Positions 35,277 through 43,031 of a DNA stretch of 64,000 nt are shown one piece after another. The first letter of the stretch is position 1. Each line of letters begins with the position of its first letter. The translations under genes were made by a program, and so were the position numbers. The notes below the pieces were generated by a model. The model made no database searches, was not told the origin of the DNA, and was given only the letters and a program-made list of their open reading frames with translations. The stretch is from CAVSNH01 sp963729275 (GTDB lineage Bacteria; Actinomycetota; Acidimicrobiia; Acidimicrobiales; RAAP-2): positions 62,001 to 126,000 of the forward strand of contig CAVSNH010000005.1 of assembly GCA_963729275.1 (NCBI GenBank), written 5' to 3'.

Positions 35277-35392
35277 GGTGTCTCGCGACATCACAGGGTG
35301 CCTGAGTTCAGGAGACAGCGGACCACCGGCCTGAGGGATGTGTCACGACATGGGAGACCGCTCGCCGGGAGGGTCTCCAATGGGCATGGGCC
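35277..35392. mobile_element. Degenerate IS481-like end, copy 1
   Basis: This stretch shares TGTCTCGCGACATCAC, GGATGTGTCA-GACAT-GGAGACCGCT and GGAGGGTCTCC-ATGG-CATGGGCC with 48178-48323. In that other copy the shared block leads into the start of a transposase reading frame; here similarity stops at the start codon. I read it as a decayed insertion-sequence left end between the regulator pseudogene and the winged-helix gene. The rest of 35152-35661 shows no gene. Confidence 0.55.
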
Positions 35393-35661
35393 TGGCGGAA
35401 GGGTGCGCCGCGGAGGAGAGAAGGGAGTGGTGCAAAAGCGGACCTCCTGGGACGCTATTCGTACCCATCGCCGGAGATCTTCTCCCTGTCCGAGAACTGA
35501 ACTTCGCCAGGGAGAAACAACCACAACCAGGACGTCCGGTGGCAACCGTGCGATCGCTCTCGATCATGGTCCGACTTGTCGATCGAAATAGCCTGCTGAC
35601 GCCAAGAAAAGCTGGACCCTTGTTGGGTTACGGCAACCGGTTCTTCTTCGGTATGAATTCG

Positions 35662-35973
35662 TCAGCGTTTCGCTCTGCGCGAGGGCTTCGGCTTCGGCAC
35701 CTCGCCAGTAAAGGCACCCAGGATGTCCCCAATGACCTGGTCTCTGTCGGGGGTCTCTGGAAGCGGCAGGTGGTGCTGAATCTGATAGCGATTGCGACGT
35801 CCGTCTCGCTCCTTCACGATGTAGCCGGCTTCGGCCAGATCGTTGACAATTCCGTAGGCACTCCGTTCGGTGAGGTTGAGACTGGCCGCGATATCGCTCA
35901 AGCGCACCTCCGGATCGCGAGCGATGCAGAGGAGTGCCCGACCATGGTTGCTGAGGAAAGTCCATCTGGGCAT
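35662..35973 (-). CDS. Winged-helix (MarR/ArsR-like) regulator
   Basis: A 103-residue protein that is almost all DNA-binding domain: LSNHGRALLCIARDPEVRLSDIAASLNLTERSAYGIVNDLAEAGYIVKERDGRRNRY has the HTH and beta-hairpin wing of the MarR/ArsR class. The C-terminus is basic. Its ATG at 35973 lies 17 bases from a perfect 14-bp palindrome that is a natural operator for autoregulation. The divergent gene is the sortase-anchored DUF3494 protein, so it probably controls both. Confidence 0.75.
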   Translation of the reverse strand: MPRWTFLSNHGRALLCIARDPEVRLSDIAASLNLTERSAYGIVNDLAEAGYIVKERDGRRNRYQIQHHLPLPETPDRDQVIGDILGAFTGEVPKPKPSRRAKR

Positions 35974-35990
35974 GGCGGAATCATACCTGC

Positions 35991-36027
35991 TATTTCTAGA
36001 AATATATTGCTAGTAGCTAGATACTAG
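35991..36027. promoter_or_regulatory. Two adjacent palindromic operators
   Basis: TATTTCTAGAAATA (35991-36004) is a perfect palindrome, and CTAGTA-GCTAGA-TACTAG (36010-36027) is a second inverted repeat. They sit in an AT-rich island in otherwise GC-rich DNA, between the winged-helix regulator and the DUF3494 gene. Confidence 0.65.
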
Positions 36028-36041
36028 AGATAGGCTTCCAA

Positions 36042-36142
36042 CAGCGCTCCGGACGTCCGTCGCAGACGGTTGTTTATTTCGGGCGTGTGCAAGGCCAGCA
36101 GCGCTCCGGACGTCCGTCGCAGACGGTTGTTTATTTCGGGCG
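36042..36142. repeat. Duplicated 44-bp hairpin element upstream of the DUF3494 gene
   Basis: Bases 36042-36085 are repeated exactly at 36099-36142 (period 57). Each copy contains GGACGTCC, a hairpin CCGTC-GCA-GACGG and then TTGTTTATTT. The hairpin plus T-rich run resembles a terminator or attenuator. The second copy ends just before the ribosome binding site of the DUF3494 gene. Confidence 0.75.
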
Positions 36143-36160
36143 CGCATGAAGGAGTTCGCT

Positions 36161-37384
36161 ATGCATTCCGCCCAGTCCCCGCTATTGCGTCATTCGCACG
36201 ATTCACACCGCCAGGCCACCACATCGGAGCCCGAGCACCGCGCCCGATCGGGCCGAGGCCGATGGGGCACGGCGTCGAGAGTTGGCACCGCCCTGGCCGC
36301 GCTCGCTCTGTTAGGCACGGTGTTCGCTCCGGCCGCCTCGGCGGCCCAGACTGTGCAGCTGAGGACCGCTACCCCGTTCGCGGTGTTGGCCGGCACCGCG
36401 GTGACCGACGTTCCCACGTCAGCCATCACTGGCGATGTTGGCTTGAGCCCGGCCGCCGGCAGCAACTACGTGGGGCTGACCCAGGCAGAGGTCACCGGGA
36501 CCATCTACTCGACGAATGCCGCTGGCCCGGCAGGCTCGGTCAACGATCCGTCACTGCTTACGACGGCTAAGAACGACCTCACCACTGCATACGTGGCTGC
36601 AGCTGGAGAGGTGCCGACCACCACGTTCACCACCACCGACAATCAGCTCGGCGGCCAAACGCTGACGCCCGGCGTCTATGCATTCGGCCACGCAGCAACG
36701 GCGAACATCAGCGCGGCGAGCCCTCTGGTGCTGAACGGTGAGGGCGATGAAAATGCCGTATTCGTCTTCCAGGCTTCGTCTGACCTGGTCACCGCTTCGA
36801 ACAGTGTCGTGGAGCTTGAGAACGGCGCCCAGGCATGCAACGTGTTCTGGCAGGTCGGTAGCTCGGCGACGTTGAACTCGGCAAGCACTTTCGTTGGGAC
36901 CATCATGGCGTTGACCTCAGCGACACTTCTCACGGGCGCCACCGTTCAGGGCCGTGTCCTTGCTCAGAATGGCGACGTCACTCTCGATGCCAACACCATC
37001 ACTGCTCCGACAACCTGCCTCACCGCGACAACCACGACAACCACGTCGACCACGACACCCGCGTCGTCCACCGCAACCACATCACCCACCGGCGCAGGCG
37101 GCGCGGGTGGGGTCGGCAGTACGACCATCACCACTGGCACCACCAGTGGTGGCAGTGGCGGGACTGCTGCAGGCACGACAACCGGTGGGTCAACCGCTTC
37201 GGGTACCGGAGTGGTTCCCACCGGCTTCCCCCACACCGGCCTTGGTGGAGCAGCCCACGCCCGTTACGGCGACCTGATCGCTCTCGGTGTGCTGACCCTG
37301 GTCGGATCGGCCGGAGTGTTTGCTGTTGCGGCTCGTCGGCGCCTTACGCATGCGCGAAGGGTCGGAGCAAGCGGGCATGCATGA
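36161..37384 (+). CDS. Sortase-anchored DUF3494 (ice-binding-type) surface protein
   Basis: A 407-residue protein: signal peptide ending near residue 62 (AALALLGTVFAPAASA), DUF3494 beta-solenoid domain (about 65-285; VPTSAITGDVGLSPAAG, LTPGVYAFG, AVFVFQASSDLVTAS, NVFWQVGSSATLNSASTFVGTIMA), a Thr-rich linker, and a sorting signal FPHTG (residues 356-360) followed by a hydrophobic helix and an Arg-rich tail. DUF3494 proteins bind ice in cold-living microbes, but many actinobacterial members are adhesins of unknown ligand. ATG 36161 has AAGGAG six bases upstream, so the in-frame ATG at 36146 is not needed. The stop overlaps the sortase start (ATGA). Confidence 0.85.
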   Translation: MHSAQSPLLRHSHDSHRQATTSEPEHRARSGRGRWGTASRVGTALAALALLGTVFAPAASAAQTVQLRTATPFAVLAGTAVTDVPTSAITGDVGLSPAAGSNYVGLTQAEVTGTIYSTNAAGPAGSVNDPSLLTTAKNDLTTAYVAAAGEVPTTTFTTTDNQLGGQTLTPGVYAFGHAATANISAASPLVLNGEGDENAVFVFQASSDLVTASNSVVELENGAQACNVFWQVGSSATLNSASTFVGTIMALTSATLLTGATVQGRVLAQNGDVTLDANTITAPTTCLTATTTTTTSTTTPASSTATTSPTGAGGAGGVGSTTITTGTTSGGSGGTAAGTTTGGSTASGTGVVPTGFPHTGLGGAAHARYGDLIALGVLTLVGSAGVFAVAARRRLTHARRVGASGHA

Positions 37385-38085
37385 CCTCGCATGCCGATGC
37401 CAGGCTGATGGGGCGGCCAATTCCTTGGTGGTTGGCCCTGGCCGGCGTTCTGCTTCTTCTCGGGGCCGCGCTCCTCGCTGTCGGCCTTCGCGGTGGCAAT
37501 CATGCCCTGCCGCCGCCGGTTCCCTCTGCGGCCGCCATAAGGTCGGCGGCTTCGCAAACTCCAACACCGCCCATGGTGGCCGCTCTTTCCACCGCTCGCT
37601 CCGTACCGACCATGTTGTGGGTACCAGCCATCGGATTGGCGGTGTCGTTGTCCACCCTCGGCCTCAATGCCGATGGATCGGTGCAGGTCCCCTCGAACAT
37701 CACGCAGCCCGGATGGTTCCGACTGGGTCCGACGCCGGGCCAGGTGGGCTCGGCGGTCATCTTGGGACATGTTGACAACTACACAGGCCCCGGCGTGTTC
37801 TTCAACTTGCGGACCCTTGCCGCCGGTGACCGGGTGTACGTATCCCTGACTGACGGCGACACTGCTCAGTTCGCCGTCAACTCGGTCGCCATGTACTCGA
37901 AACCGCAGTTTCCCGCCCAGCGGGTTTATGCATCACACGGGTCGAGCGCGCTGCAACTTGTGACCTGCGGCGGGGTGTTCGATCATCAGACTGGCAGCTA
38001 CCTGTCCAACATCGTCGTCTACACATCCCTGGTTGCGGTGACTCCTGCAGCCGCGCCTGCGACGGCGTCACCGGCAAAAGTCTGA
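37381..38085 (+). CDS. Class F-like sortase
   Basis: A 234-residue membrane transpeptidase: transmembrane helix (about 16-36), Pro-rich linker, and a sortase barrel with His130 in ILGHVD and Cys196 in LVTCGG. The region where the third catalytic residue, an Arg, is expected reads GSYLSNIVVY and has no Arg, so activity needs testing. It overlaps the end of the DUF3494 gene by four bases, which strongly suggests that it cleaves that protein's FPHTG signal and attaches it to the cell wall. Confidence 0.85.
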   Translation: MTSHADARLMGRPIPWWLALAGVLLLLGAALLAVGLRGGNHALPPPVPSAAAIRSAASQTPTPPMVAALSTARSVPTMLWVPAIGLAVSLSTLGLNADGSVQVPSNITQPGWFRLGPTPGQVGSAVILGHVDNYTGPGVFFNLRTLAAGDRVYVSLTDGDTAQFAVNSVAMYSKPQFPAQRVYASHGSSALQLVTCGGVFDHQTGSYLSNIVVYTSLVAVTPAAAPATASPAKV

Positions 38086-38252
38086 CCTGGGAGTCCGCGT
38101 AGGGATACCGAATTCCGCCCCATCTGTTCCGGGTTGATCGAGCCAGCTCGGTTGCCGCCAGACCTACCTGGCCAGTGTCCGGCGGGCACCAGGTCCTGGC
38201 CGCTCACCCATGCGCACGATCGGAAGGGTCCATGGTGGCTCGGAGGAGCGGC

Positions 38253-39302
38253 TCATGATGCACATTCGCCCGTTTGATCGATCGCCCCACCCCGATCGAT
38301 CGCCGTAAAGGTGCCGATGCCCGAGACGGCCACCGGGGTCCCGGCCACAACCGTTTCAGGCGGGGCGCCGACTGTCGGGGTCGTCACGGTGAGCGTGCCA
38401 GCCGTGCCAGTGAAGGTCAACGTGGAGACGACCCCCGATTTCGTGCCACAGGTGGACGTCATCGTGGTTGTCACGACTGTGTCGTGAATGTTCTCGGCCA
38501 CGACCGTGGCCAGCCCGGTCGGGCATTGCCAGGTTCCGGCGGCCTCATCCTGGAATCCCATGAAATGCTCGACGAGGCAGGAGGCGACCGCGTCGATTGG
38601 TGACCATGATGTCCCGGCCTCCGCGGCACCGACCTCATTCATCAGGCTGGGCACCGCATCATTCTCGGTCTCGGCGTTGGCCAACTCATGGGCGACCAGA
38701 GCGAGCGAGGGCGAGCCGGAAAAAACGCTCCGCGCTTCGCCGGCAGGCCCGAAGGTGCAGCCCGAGCCAGCGCTATTGCCCGGATTGAAGCCGCATTGAG
38801 CCGAAGTATCGCCCATACTCCAACTCCAGTTCGACCCGGGTTCGATCCCGGCAGCCTCTACCTCGGCAACCAGGGCGGCAACGGGAGGCCGTATGGCTGA
38901 TGGGGCTACCGAGGATGTGACTGCCCCCCCGGAGGCAGTCGCGTCGGTCTTGGGTGCGAGCGCTGGCGTCGATGGGGTTGGCACAGTGACAGAGGGTTTT
39001 GATGCGAGATAGGTACGAGTCGTTGCCGTGGGCGTCGGGACGTGGACGACCTGTTTCGCGTCGATGATGTGTGCCCTTGCCGCGTTGGCGCCAGGTGCAG
39101 CGTGGCTCGACTGCGCCCCGCCAGTGGGACCGAGCGCAAGGATGGCACCGGCGGCAAGGATCGCGGCCAGGAGCAGGAGAATTTTCGGGGGCGATTGCAG
39201 GCCCGGCCCAAGGTCGAGTTCCGGCCAATACCGGCGACGGATTGCTCCCCTTCGGCGCTGCGCGGCAAGGCGGGAGCACTCTCCGGGTCGGAGGCGAGGG
39301 TA
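38253..39302 (-). CDS. Membrane-anchored secreted protein, start unclear
   Basis: The frame open from 39302 to the stop at 38253 encodes a hydrophobic helix (PKILLLLAAILAAGAILALG) near residue 45, a Pro/Thr linker (VHVPTPTATTRTYLASKPS) and a Cys-containing domain with WSWSMGDTSAQCGFNPG and LVAHELANAE. The only usual start codon, a GTG at 38984, would cut off the membrane helix, so the true start is either a rarer codon or lies in another frame with an ATG at 39310 (a +/-1 slip). The HELAN segment recalls HExxH zinc peptidases but lacks the second His. It faces the DUF3494-sortase pair and may act with it. Confidence 0.6.
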   Translation of the reverse strand, partial: YPRLRPGECSRLAAQRRRGAIRRRYWPELDLGPGLQSPPKILLLLAAILAAGAILALGPTGGAQSSHAAPGANAARAHIIDAKQVVHVPTPTATTRTYLASKPSVTVPTPSTPALAPKTDATASGGAVTSSVAPSAIRPPVAALVAEVEAAGIEPGSNWSWSMGDTSAQCGFNPGNSAGSGCTFGPAGEARSVFSGSPSLALVAHELANAETENDAVPSLMNEVGAAEAGTSWSPIDAVASCLVEHFMGFQDEAAGTWQCPTGLATVVAENIHDTVVTTTMTSTCGTKSGVVSTLTFTGTAGTLTVTTPTVGAPPETVVAGTPVAVSGIGTFTAIDRGGAIDQTGECAS

Positions 39303-39357
39303 TCAACCATGTGTTGAAGCCTAGGATATCAACACATGGTTGTCAACACATAGTTGA
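39303..39357. promoter_or_regulatory. Three copies of a TCAAC-N5-GTTGA dyad
   Basis: Dyads at 39303-39317 (TCAAC-CATGT-GTTGA), 39329-39343 (TCAAC-ACATG-GTTGT) and 39343-39357 (TCAAC-ACATA-GTTGA) sit between the divergent secreted-protein gene and the small HTH gene. They look like binding sites of one repressor, most simply the HTH protein beside them. Confidence 0.7.
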
Positions 39358-39378
39358 AACAACGGCTACTCTTGTCAA

Positions 39379-39699
39379 ATGCCATCAGATCCGCAATCGA
39401 TTGCAGACCGTGTCGTGGAGAGTGGCCGCCAAGAGGCCATCGCCCATATTTCCGGTGAGCTCGCGGAGTCACTCGCTGCACTGCGATTCGCCGATTTCCT
39501 TCGACGGTCGGCCGAACGCCTGTGCCAGGCGTCGGCCGAGGGCGCCAGGCATCAAGGAGCCAGTTGGCGGGAGATCGGGGAGGCTGTCGGCGGCATTACC
39601 CCGCAAGGTGCCGAGCACCGGTTCAGTCCGGCTGCCAAGGAGCGCAGATCGAGGGCGTCGAAAGTGGAGTGGGCATCGAAGGAACGACGAGCTACGTAG
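39379..39699 (+). CDS. Small helix-turn-helix protein
   Basis: A 106-residue protein. Residues about 62-83 (GASWREIGEAVGGITPQGAEHRF) match the actinobacterial HTH form W-x2-IG-x2-LG-x-T-x-Q-A-A-x2-RF, and the N-terminal part is helical. The C-terminus is Arg/Lys-rich. It begins 22 bases after three dyad operators shared with the divergent secreted-protein gene, so autoregulation is likely. Confidence 0.65.
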   Translation: MPSDPQSIADRVVESGRQEAIAHISGELAESLAALRFADFLRRSAERLCQASAEGARHQGASWREIGEAVGGITPQGAEHRFSPAAKERRSRASKVEWASKERRAT

Positions 39700-39810
39700 C
39701 CTGTACTTCCAGCGATCCGGACCGATTGCCAATGAGGTCAATTCTGTGTGATTGGCCGGTGAATGATCTGCTCGTTCGCTGCGGCTCTTGTGCCTGAGGA
39801 GGCGATCGGA

Positions 39811-41271
39811 TCAGGTCCGCCACTCGGCGCTGCTAGATCCTCGGGGGACGAGGATCGGGTCGGGCCATCTGGGTCGCGTTTGAGAGAACTGCACGGGTGG
39901 GGCAAGCATGTGGACGTGGCCGAGCGGGCTCGGAGCGTCGTAGGGGAGAGGCTCGCGAAGGCTGTGCTCGTCGTCGCAGCCGGCATCATCAGGGTCGACG
40001 AGGCCGAGCGACCCGCACCACATCGCCGTCCTCGTCAGGTTGACAGTGACGTGCCACGAGCCGCCCTCGGTGGCGCGCTTCACCAGCGCAGCGGTGGCCC
40101 CAATGGCACCCATGTAGCCGGTGATGTAGTCATTGATCAGCGCGGTGACGGGAAGCTTGGGTTCAGACTCGGTTCCCTCGATGGTCATGAGACCCGAGGA
40201 GGCTGAGCCGTTCATATCGAAGCCTCCACGCTGCGCCCACGGGCCAGTCGACCCGTAGCAGGAGACCGACACGTACACGAGACCAGGATGCCGTTCGACC
40301 AGCTGTTGAGGCTCGAGACCACGACGTTCCAGCGAGCCGCCGCGGTGGTTGTTGACCACGATGTCGGCGTTCGCCAGTAGAGCGGCTGCTCGCCCCTGAC
40401 CGACCGGGCCGTCGAGGTCGATGTAGGTGCTTCGTGATCCGACGTTGGCCTCGACGTAGATGAACTCGTGCTCGTAGTCGTTGGGCCGGGTGGCGCACAG
40501 CACGTCCGATCCGTGCTCGGCGAGGGTGCGACCCACGGTTGGGCCAGCGACAGCGTGGGTGAACGACAGTACCCGTATCCCGTCGAATGGTCGGTCTGCG
40601 GGTTCGAAGTCCCGTGCTGGTGCCTCGCCGATCCTCTCGAGCCCGATGACGGGTTGGTTGGCCAGGAGCGCCCCCTGCTCGTGGTTGAGCCATTCTGCTG
40701 GACTGCGCACGACGCAGGCTGGCAGCCCGGACGCCGTCGCTGTCTCCTCTAGTTCGAAGGCGTCCCATCTCGCAATGGCTTCGGCGACCTTGGCGGGATC
40801 GGGAGGCACGTTCAAGAACCGGCACCATTTGGCGACCATGCGCGGATACACGCCTGACGCCATGACCCAACGGCCGTCCGCCGTGCGGTAGGGCGTGATG
40901 AGGAAGGGATTGTCCACGACTAACGGGTGGGGTGCCGTCTCTCCGTTCAACGTCGGATGCCAGAAGGCGCTCGGATTGATGGCGTGTACGGCTTGTCGCA
41001 AGTCCAGCTCGAGTTGTTGTGCAGGCCCACGCCGCTGGCGGTGAAAGGCCACTGCCGCGACGGCACCGGCCATGATGGGGACGGCGATGCAGGCACCGAG
41101 ACGGTGTGCCGCAGGCAGGATGGGGTCTTGCCCGGTCAAGGACACGACGGCCCCGGTCTCGGCTCGCGACAGCCCGACGCCCGACAGGAGACTGTCAAGG
41201 GCAGCCAGAGGATCGAATTCGTTGCGTCGACCCCCGGGCATCGATGCAGAGACTTCGTGGTGTGGGCTCAT
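39811..41271 (-). CDS. CaiB/BaiF family III CoA-transferase
   Basis: A 486-residue family III CoA-transferase-like protein: DLRQAVHAINPSAFWHP, the C-terminal half GIRVLSFTHAVAGPTVGRTLAEHGSDVLCATRPND, YIDLDGPVGQGRAAALLANADIVVNNHRGGSLERRGL, and LVYVSVSCYGSTGPW. It should transfer CoA between acyl chains, as in carnitine, bile acid or steroid catabolism. The layout is unusual: the typical N-terminal GxxVLD-like motif lies in the second half. ATG 41271 overlaps the stop of the upstream MFS gene (ATGA), so transport and activation of one compound are probably coupled. Confidence 0.8.
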   Translation of the reverse strand: MSPHHEVSASMPGGRRNEFDPLAALDSLLSGVGLSRAETGAVVSLTGQDPILPAAHRLGACIAVPIMAGAVAAVAFHRQRRGPAQQLELDLRQAVHAINPSAFWHPTLNGETAPHPLVVDNPFLITPYRTADGRWVMASGVYPRMVAKWCRFLNVPPDPAKVAEAIARWDAFELEETATASGLPACVVRSPAEWLNHEQGALLANQPVIGLERIGEAPARDFEPADRPFDGIRVLSFTHAVAGPTVGRTLAEHGSDVLCATRPNDYEHEFIYVEANVGSRSTYIDLDGPVGQGRAAALLANADIVVNNHRGGSLERRGLEPQQLVERHPGLVYVSVSCYGSTGPWAQRGGFDMNGSASSGLMTIEGTESEPKLPVTALINDYITGYMGAIGATAALVKRATEGGSWHVTVNLTRTAMWCGSLGLVDPDDAGCDDEHSLREPLPYDAPSPLGHVHMLAPPVQFSQTRPRWPDPILVPRGSSSAEWRT

Positions 41272-42932
41272 CGCGTCAAGCTCCTGGAAGTGCTCATGAC
41301 AGGAGAACAGCGCCGGGTGGGAGCGGCATCATCGGCAACAAGCGTCGGACCGATTGATTGGCTCGACGGGCAACCCGCGAGGGGATGTGCCGTCGGCTCC
41401 ACGACGAATGCCAGCTGCCGGGCGTCGTCCTCGCCGACGAGTTGGCGGGTCCTGGCCTCGCCCTTGAGCAGGGTGGCGACGCTGATCGCGCCTAGGATCG
41501 CCGCTCCCGCTGCATAGAGGAGCCCGGTGTGGATCCCGTTGACAAAGGCGTTGCGGGCGTGGGCGCCGGTCGAGCCACCGGCGTGGATGGCGACGGCGAA
41601 GGAGGCTCGTGCCTGGTCGACAATCGGGGTTGGGGCGCCGGGAAGCCGAAGGCTGGAGCGGTACACGGCGGTGACGATGCTGCCGATGACGGCCGTGCCG
41701 AGTGCCCCGCCGACCTCCCGGGAGAGATCGTTCAGCGCGGAACCCACCCCCTGCTGGGCGGTGGGCAGTGCCTCAGTGATGGCTGCCGTGGCGGGTGTCA
41801 TGGCCGCACCCATGCCGATACCGAGTGGGACGAGACCAGCCAGCATCAGGAGGTAGGAGGTGTCCGTTCCGACCCGCGACATGATCACGAGCCCGGCAGC
41901 GACGAGAGTCAGCCCGGTGACGCAGACGGCTCGGGCGCCGAATCGCGACGCCAATCCGGACGTAAGCCTGGCTGACGGCATCATCGTTGCTGACAGGGGA
42001 AGCACGGAAAGGGCGGCGACCAGCGGGCTGTAGCCACGGACACCCTCGAGGTATTGCAAGGACACGAAGGTGAACCCAAAGAAGGCGAAGAATTGGATGC
42101 AGATCGAGAGGCTGCCGGCGGACAGCTTGCGGTTGGAGAACAGGTGTGGGTCCAAGAGAGGGCTGCGCTGACGACGCTCGAAGAACACGAACCCCGCCAG
42201 CGCAGCCAGACCGGCTGCTATACCGCCGAGGGTGCGGGCGCTCAGCCAGCCGGCATCGGGAGCCTGGATGATGCTGAAGACCAGGGCCACGAGCCCGATC
42301 GTGGCGAGCAGAGCGCCGCCCTTGTCGAGCGCTGGCGCGTCCCTCTGAGATGACTCGGGGACGAAGTGGACGGCGCCCAACAGGGCGATCACGGCCAGGA
42401 CGACGTTGACAGCGAAGGCAGCCCGCCACGAGAACCAGTGGAGGAGGATCCCGCAGCAGAGCAGCCCCACGATGGCGCTCCCCCCGGCGACGGCCGCCCA
42501 GACGCCGACGGCCTTCGTCCGCTCGGCAGGAGGGTATGTGCCGGTGATCGTCGACAACGTTGCCGGCATCACGAACGCGGCGCCGAGACCGATCAGGCCG
42601 CGCAGAAAGATGAGGTCGTTGGCGGAGGTCACCGCCATCGCCGCCGCAGACGCGGCACCGAAGACGATCAGGCCGCCGATGAGTGCCCTGCGACGGCCGT
42701 AGCGGTCGCCGAGGGCTCCGGCCGGGAGCAGCAGGACCGAGAAGACCAGCAGGTAGGCGTCGATGATCCACTCGAGCTGGGTCTGGCTGGCATGAGTGCT
42801 CCGGACCAGGTCGGGGATGGCGACGTTCAACGAGGCCATCGCCGCTGAGACCGCCGCCAGCGCGATGCAGACGACAGTGGTGACGATCGTGAGATTCACA
42901 CGCTGGCTGCCGGTTTGGACGTGAGTACGCAA
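41268..42932 (-). CDS. MFS transporter, DHA2-type
   Basis: A 554-residue, 14-helix major facilitator: MASLNVAIPDLVRSTHASQTQLEWIIDAY, GDRYGRRRAL (motif A), and a long helical C-terminal half. It belongs to the EmrB/QacA drug-export group. The gene is divergent from a TetR gene across 99 bases carrying a repeated operator, and is followed by the CoA-transferase with a four-base overlap. Either export of a toxic catabolite or movement of the CoA-transferase substrate is possible. Confidence 0.88.
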   Translation of the reverse strand: MRTHVQTGSQRVNLTIVTTVVCIALAAVSAAMASLNVAIPDLVRSTHASQTQLEWIIDAYLLVFSVLLLPAGALGDRYGRRRALIGGLIVFGAASAAAMAVTSANDLIFLRGLIGLGAAFVMPATLSTITGTYPPAERTKAVGVWAAVAGGSAIVGLLCCGILLHWFSWRAAFAVNVVLAVIALLGAVHFVPESSQRDAPALDKGGALLATIGLVALVFSIIQAPDAGWLSARTLGGIAAGLAALAGFVFFERRQRSPLLDPHLFSNRKLSAGSLSICIQFFAFFGFTFVSLQYLEGVRGYSPLVAALSVLPLSATMMPSARLTSGLASRFGARAVCVTGLTLVAAGLVIMSRVGTDTSYLLMLAGLVPLGIGMGAAMTPATAAITEALPTAQQGVGSALNDLSREVGGALGTAVIGSIVTAVYRSSLRLPGAPTPIVDQARASFAVAIHAGGSTGAHARNAFVNGIHTGLLYAAGAAILGAISVATLLKGEARTRQLVGEDDARQLAFVVEPTAHPLAGCPSSQSIGPTLVADDAAPTRRCSPVMSTSRSLTR

Positions 42933-42954
42933 TGGTGCCGCTCCTATAACGAAG

Positions 42955-43013
42955 GAATATTCTTTTTGTACAGGAGCCGTGCCGGATTGTCAAGGAGAGA
43001 ACATTCGTTTTGT
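42955..43013. promoter_or_regulatory. Repeated operator between MFS and TetR genes
   Basis: GAATATTC-TTTTTGT (42955-42969) and GAACATTC-GTTTTGT (42999-43013) are 15-bp direct repeats 44 bases apart. One lies near each gene start, as expected for a repressor that controls both promoters. Confidence 0.6.
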
Positions 43014-43031
43014 TTGTAGTATCGTCGAAAT

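Noticed and set aside
38836..38851. tRNA T-arm-like sequence CCCGGGTTCGATCCCGG
   Set aside because: No acceptor, D or anticodon arms fit around it, and it lies within the coding frame of the secreted protein.
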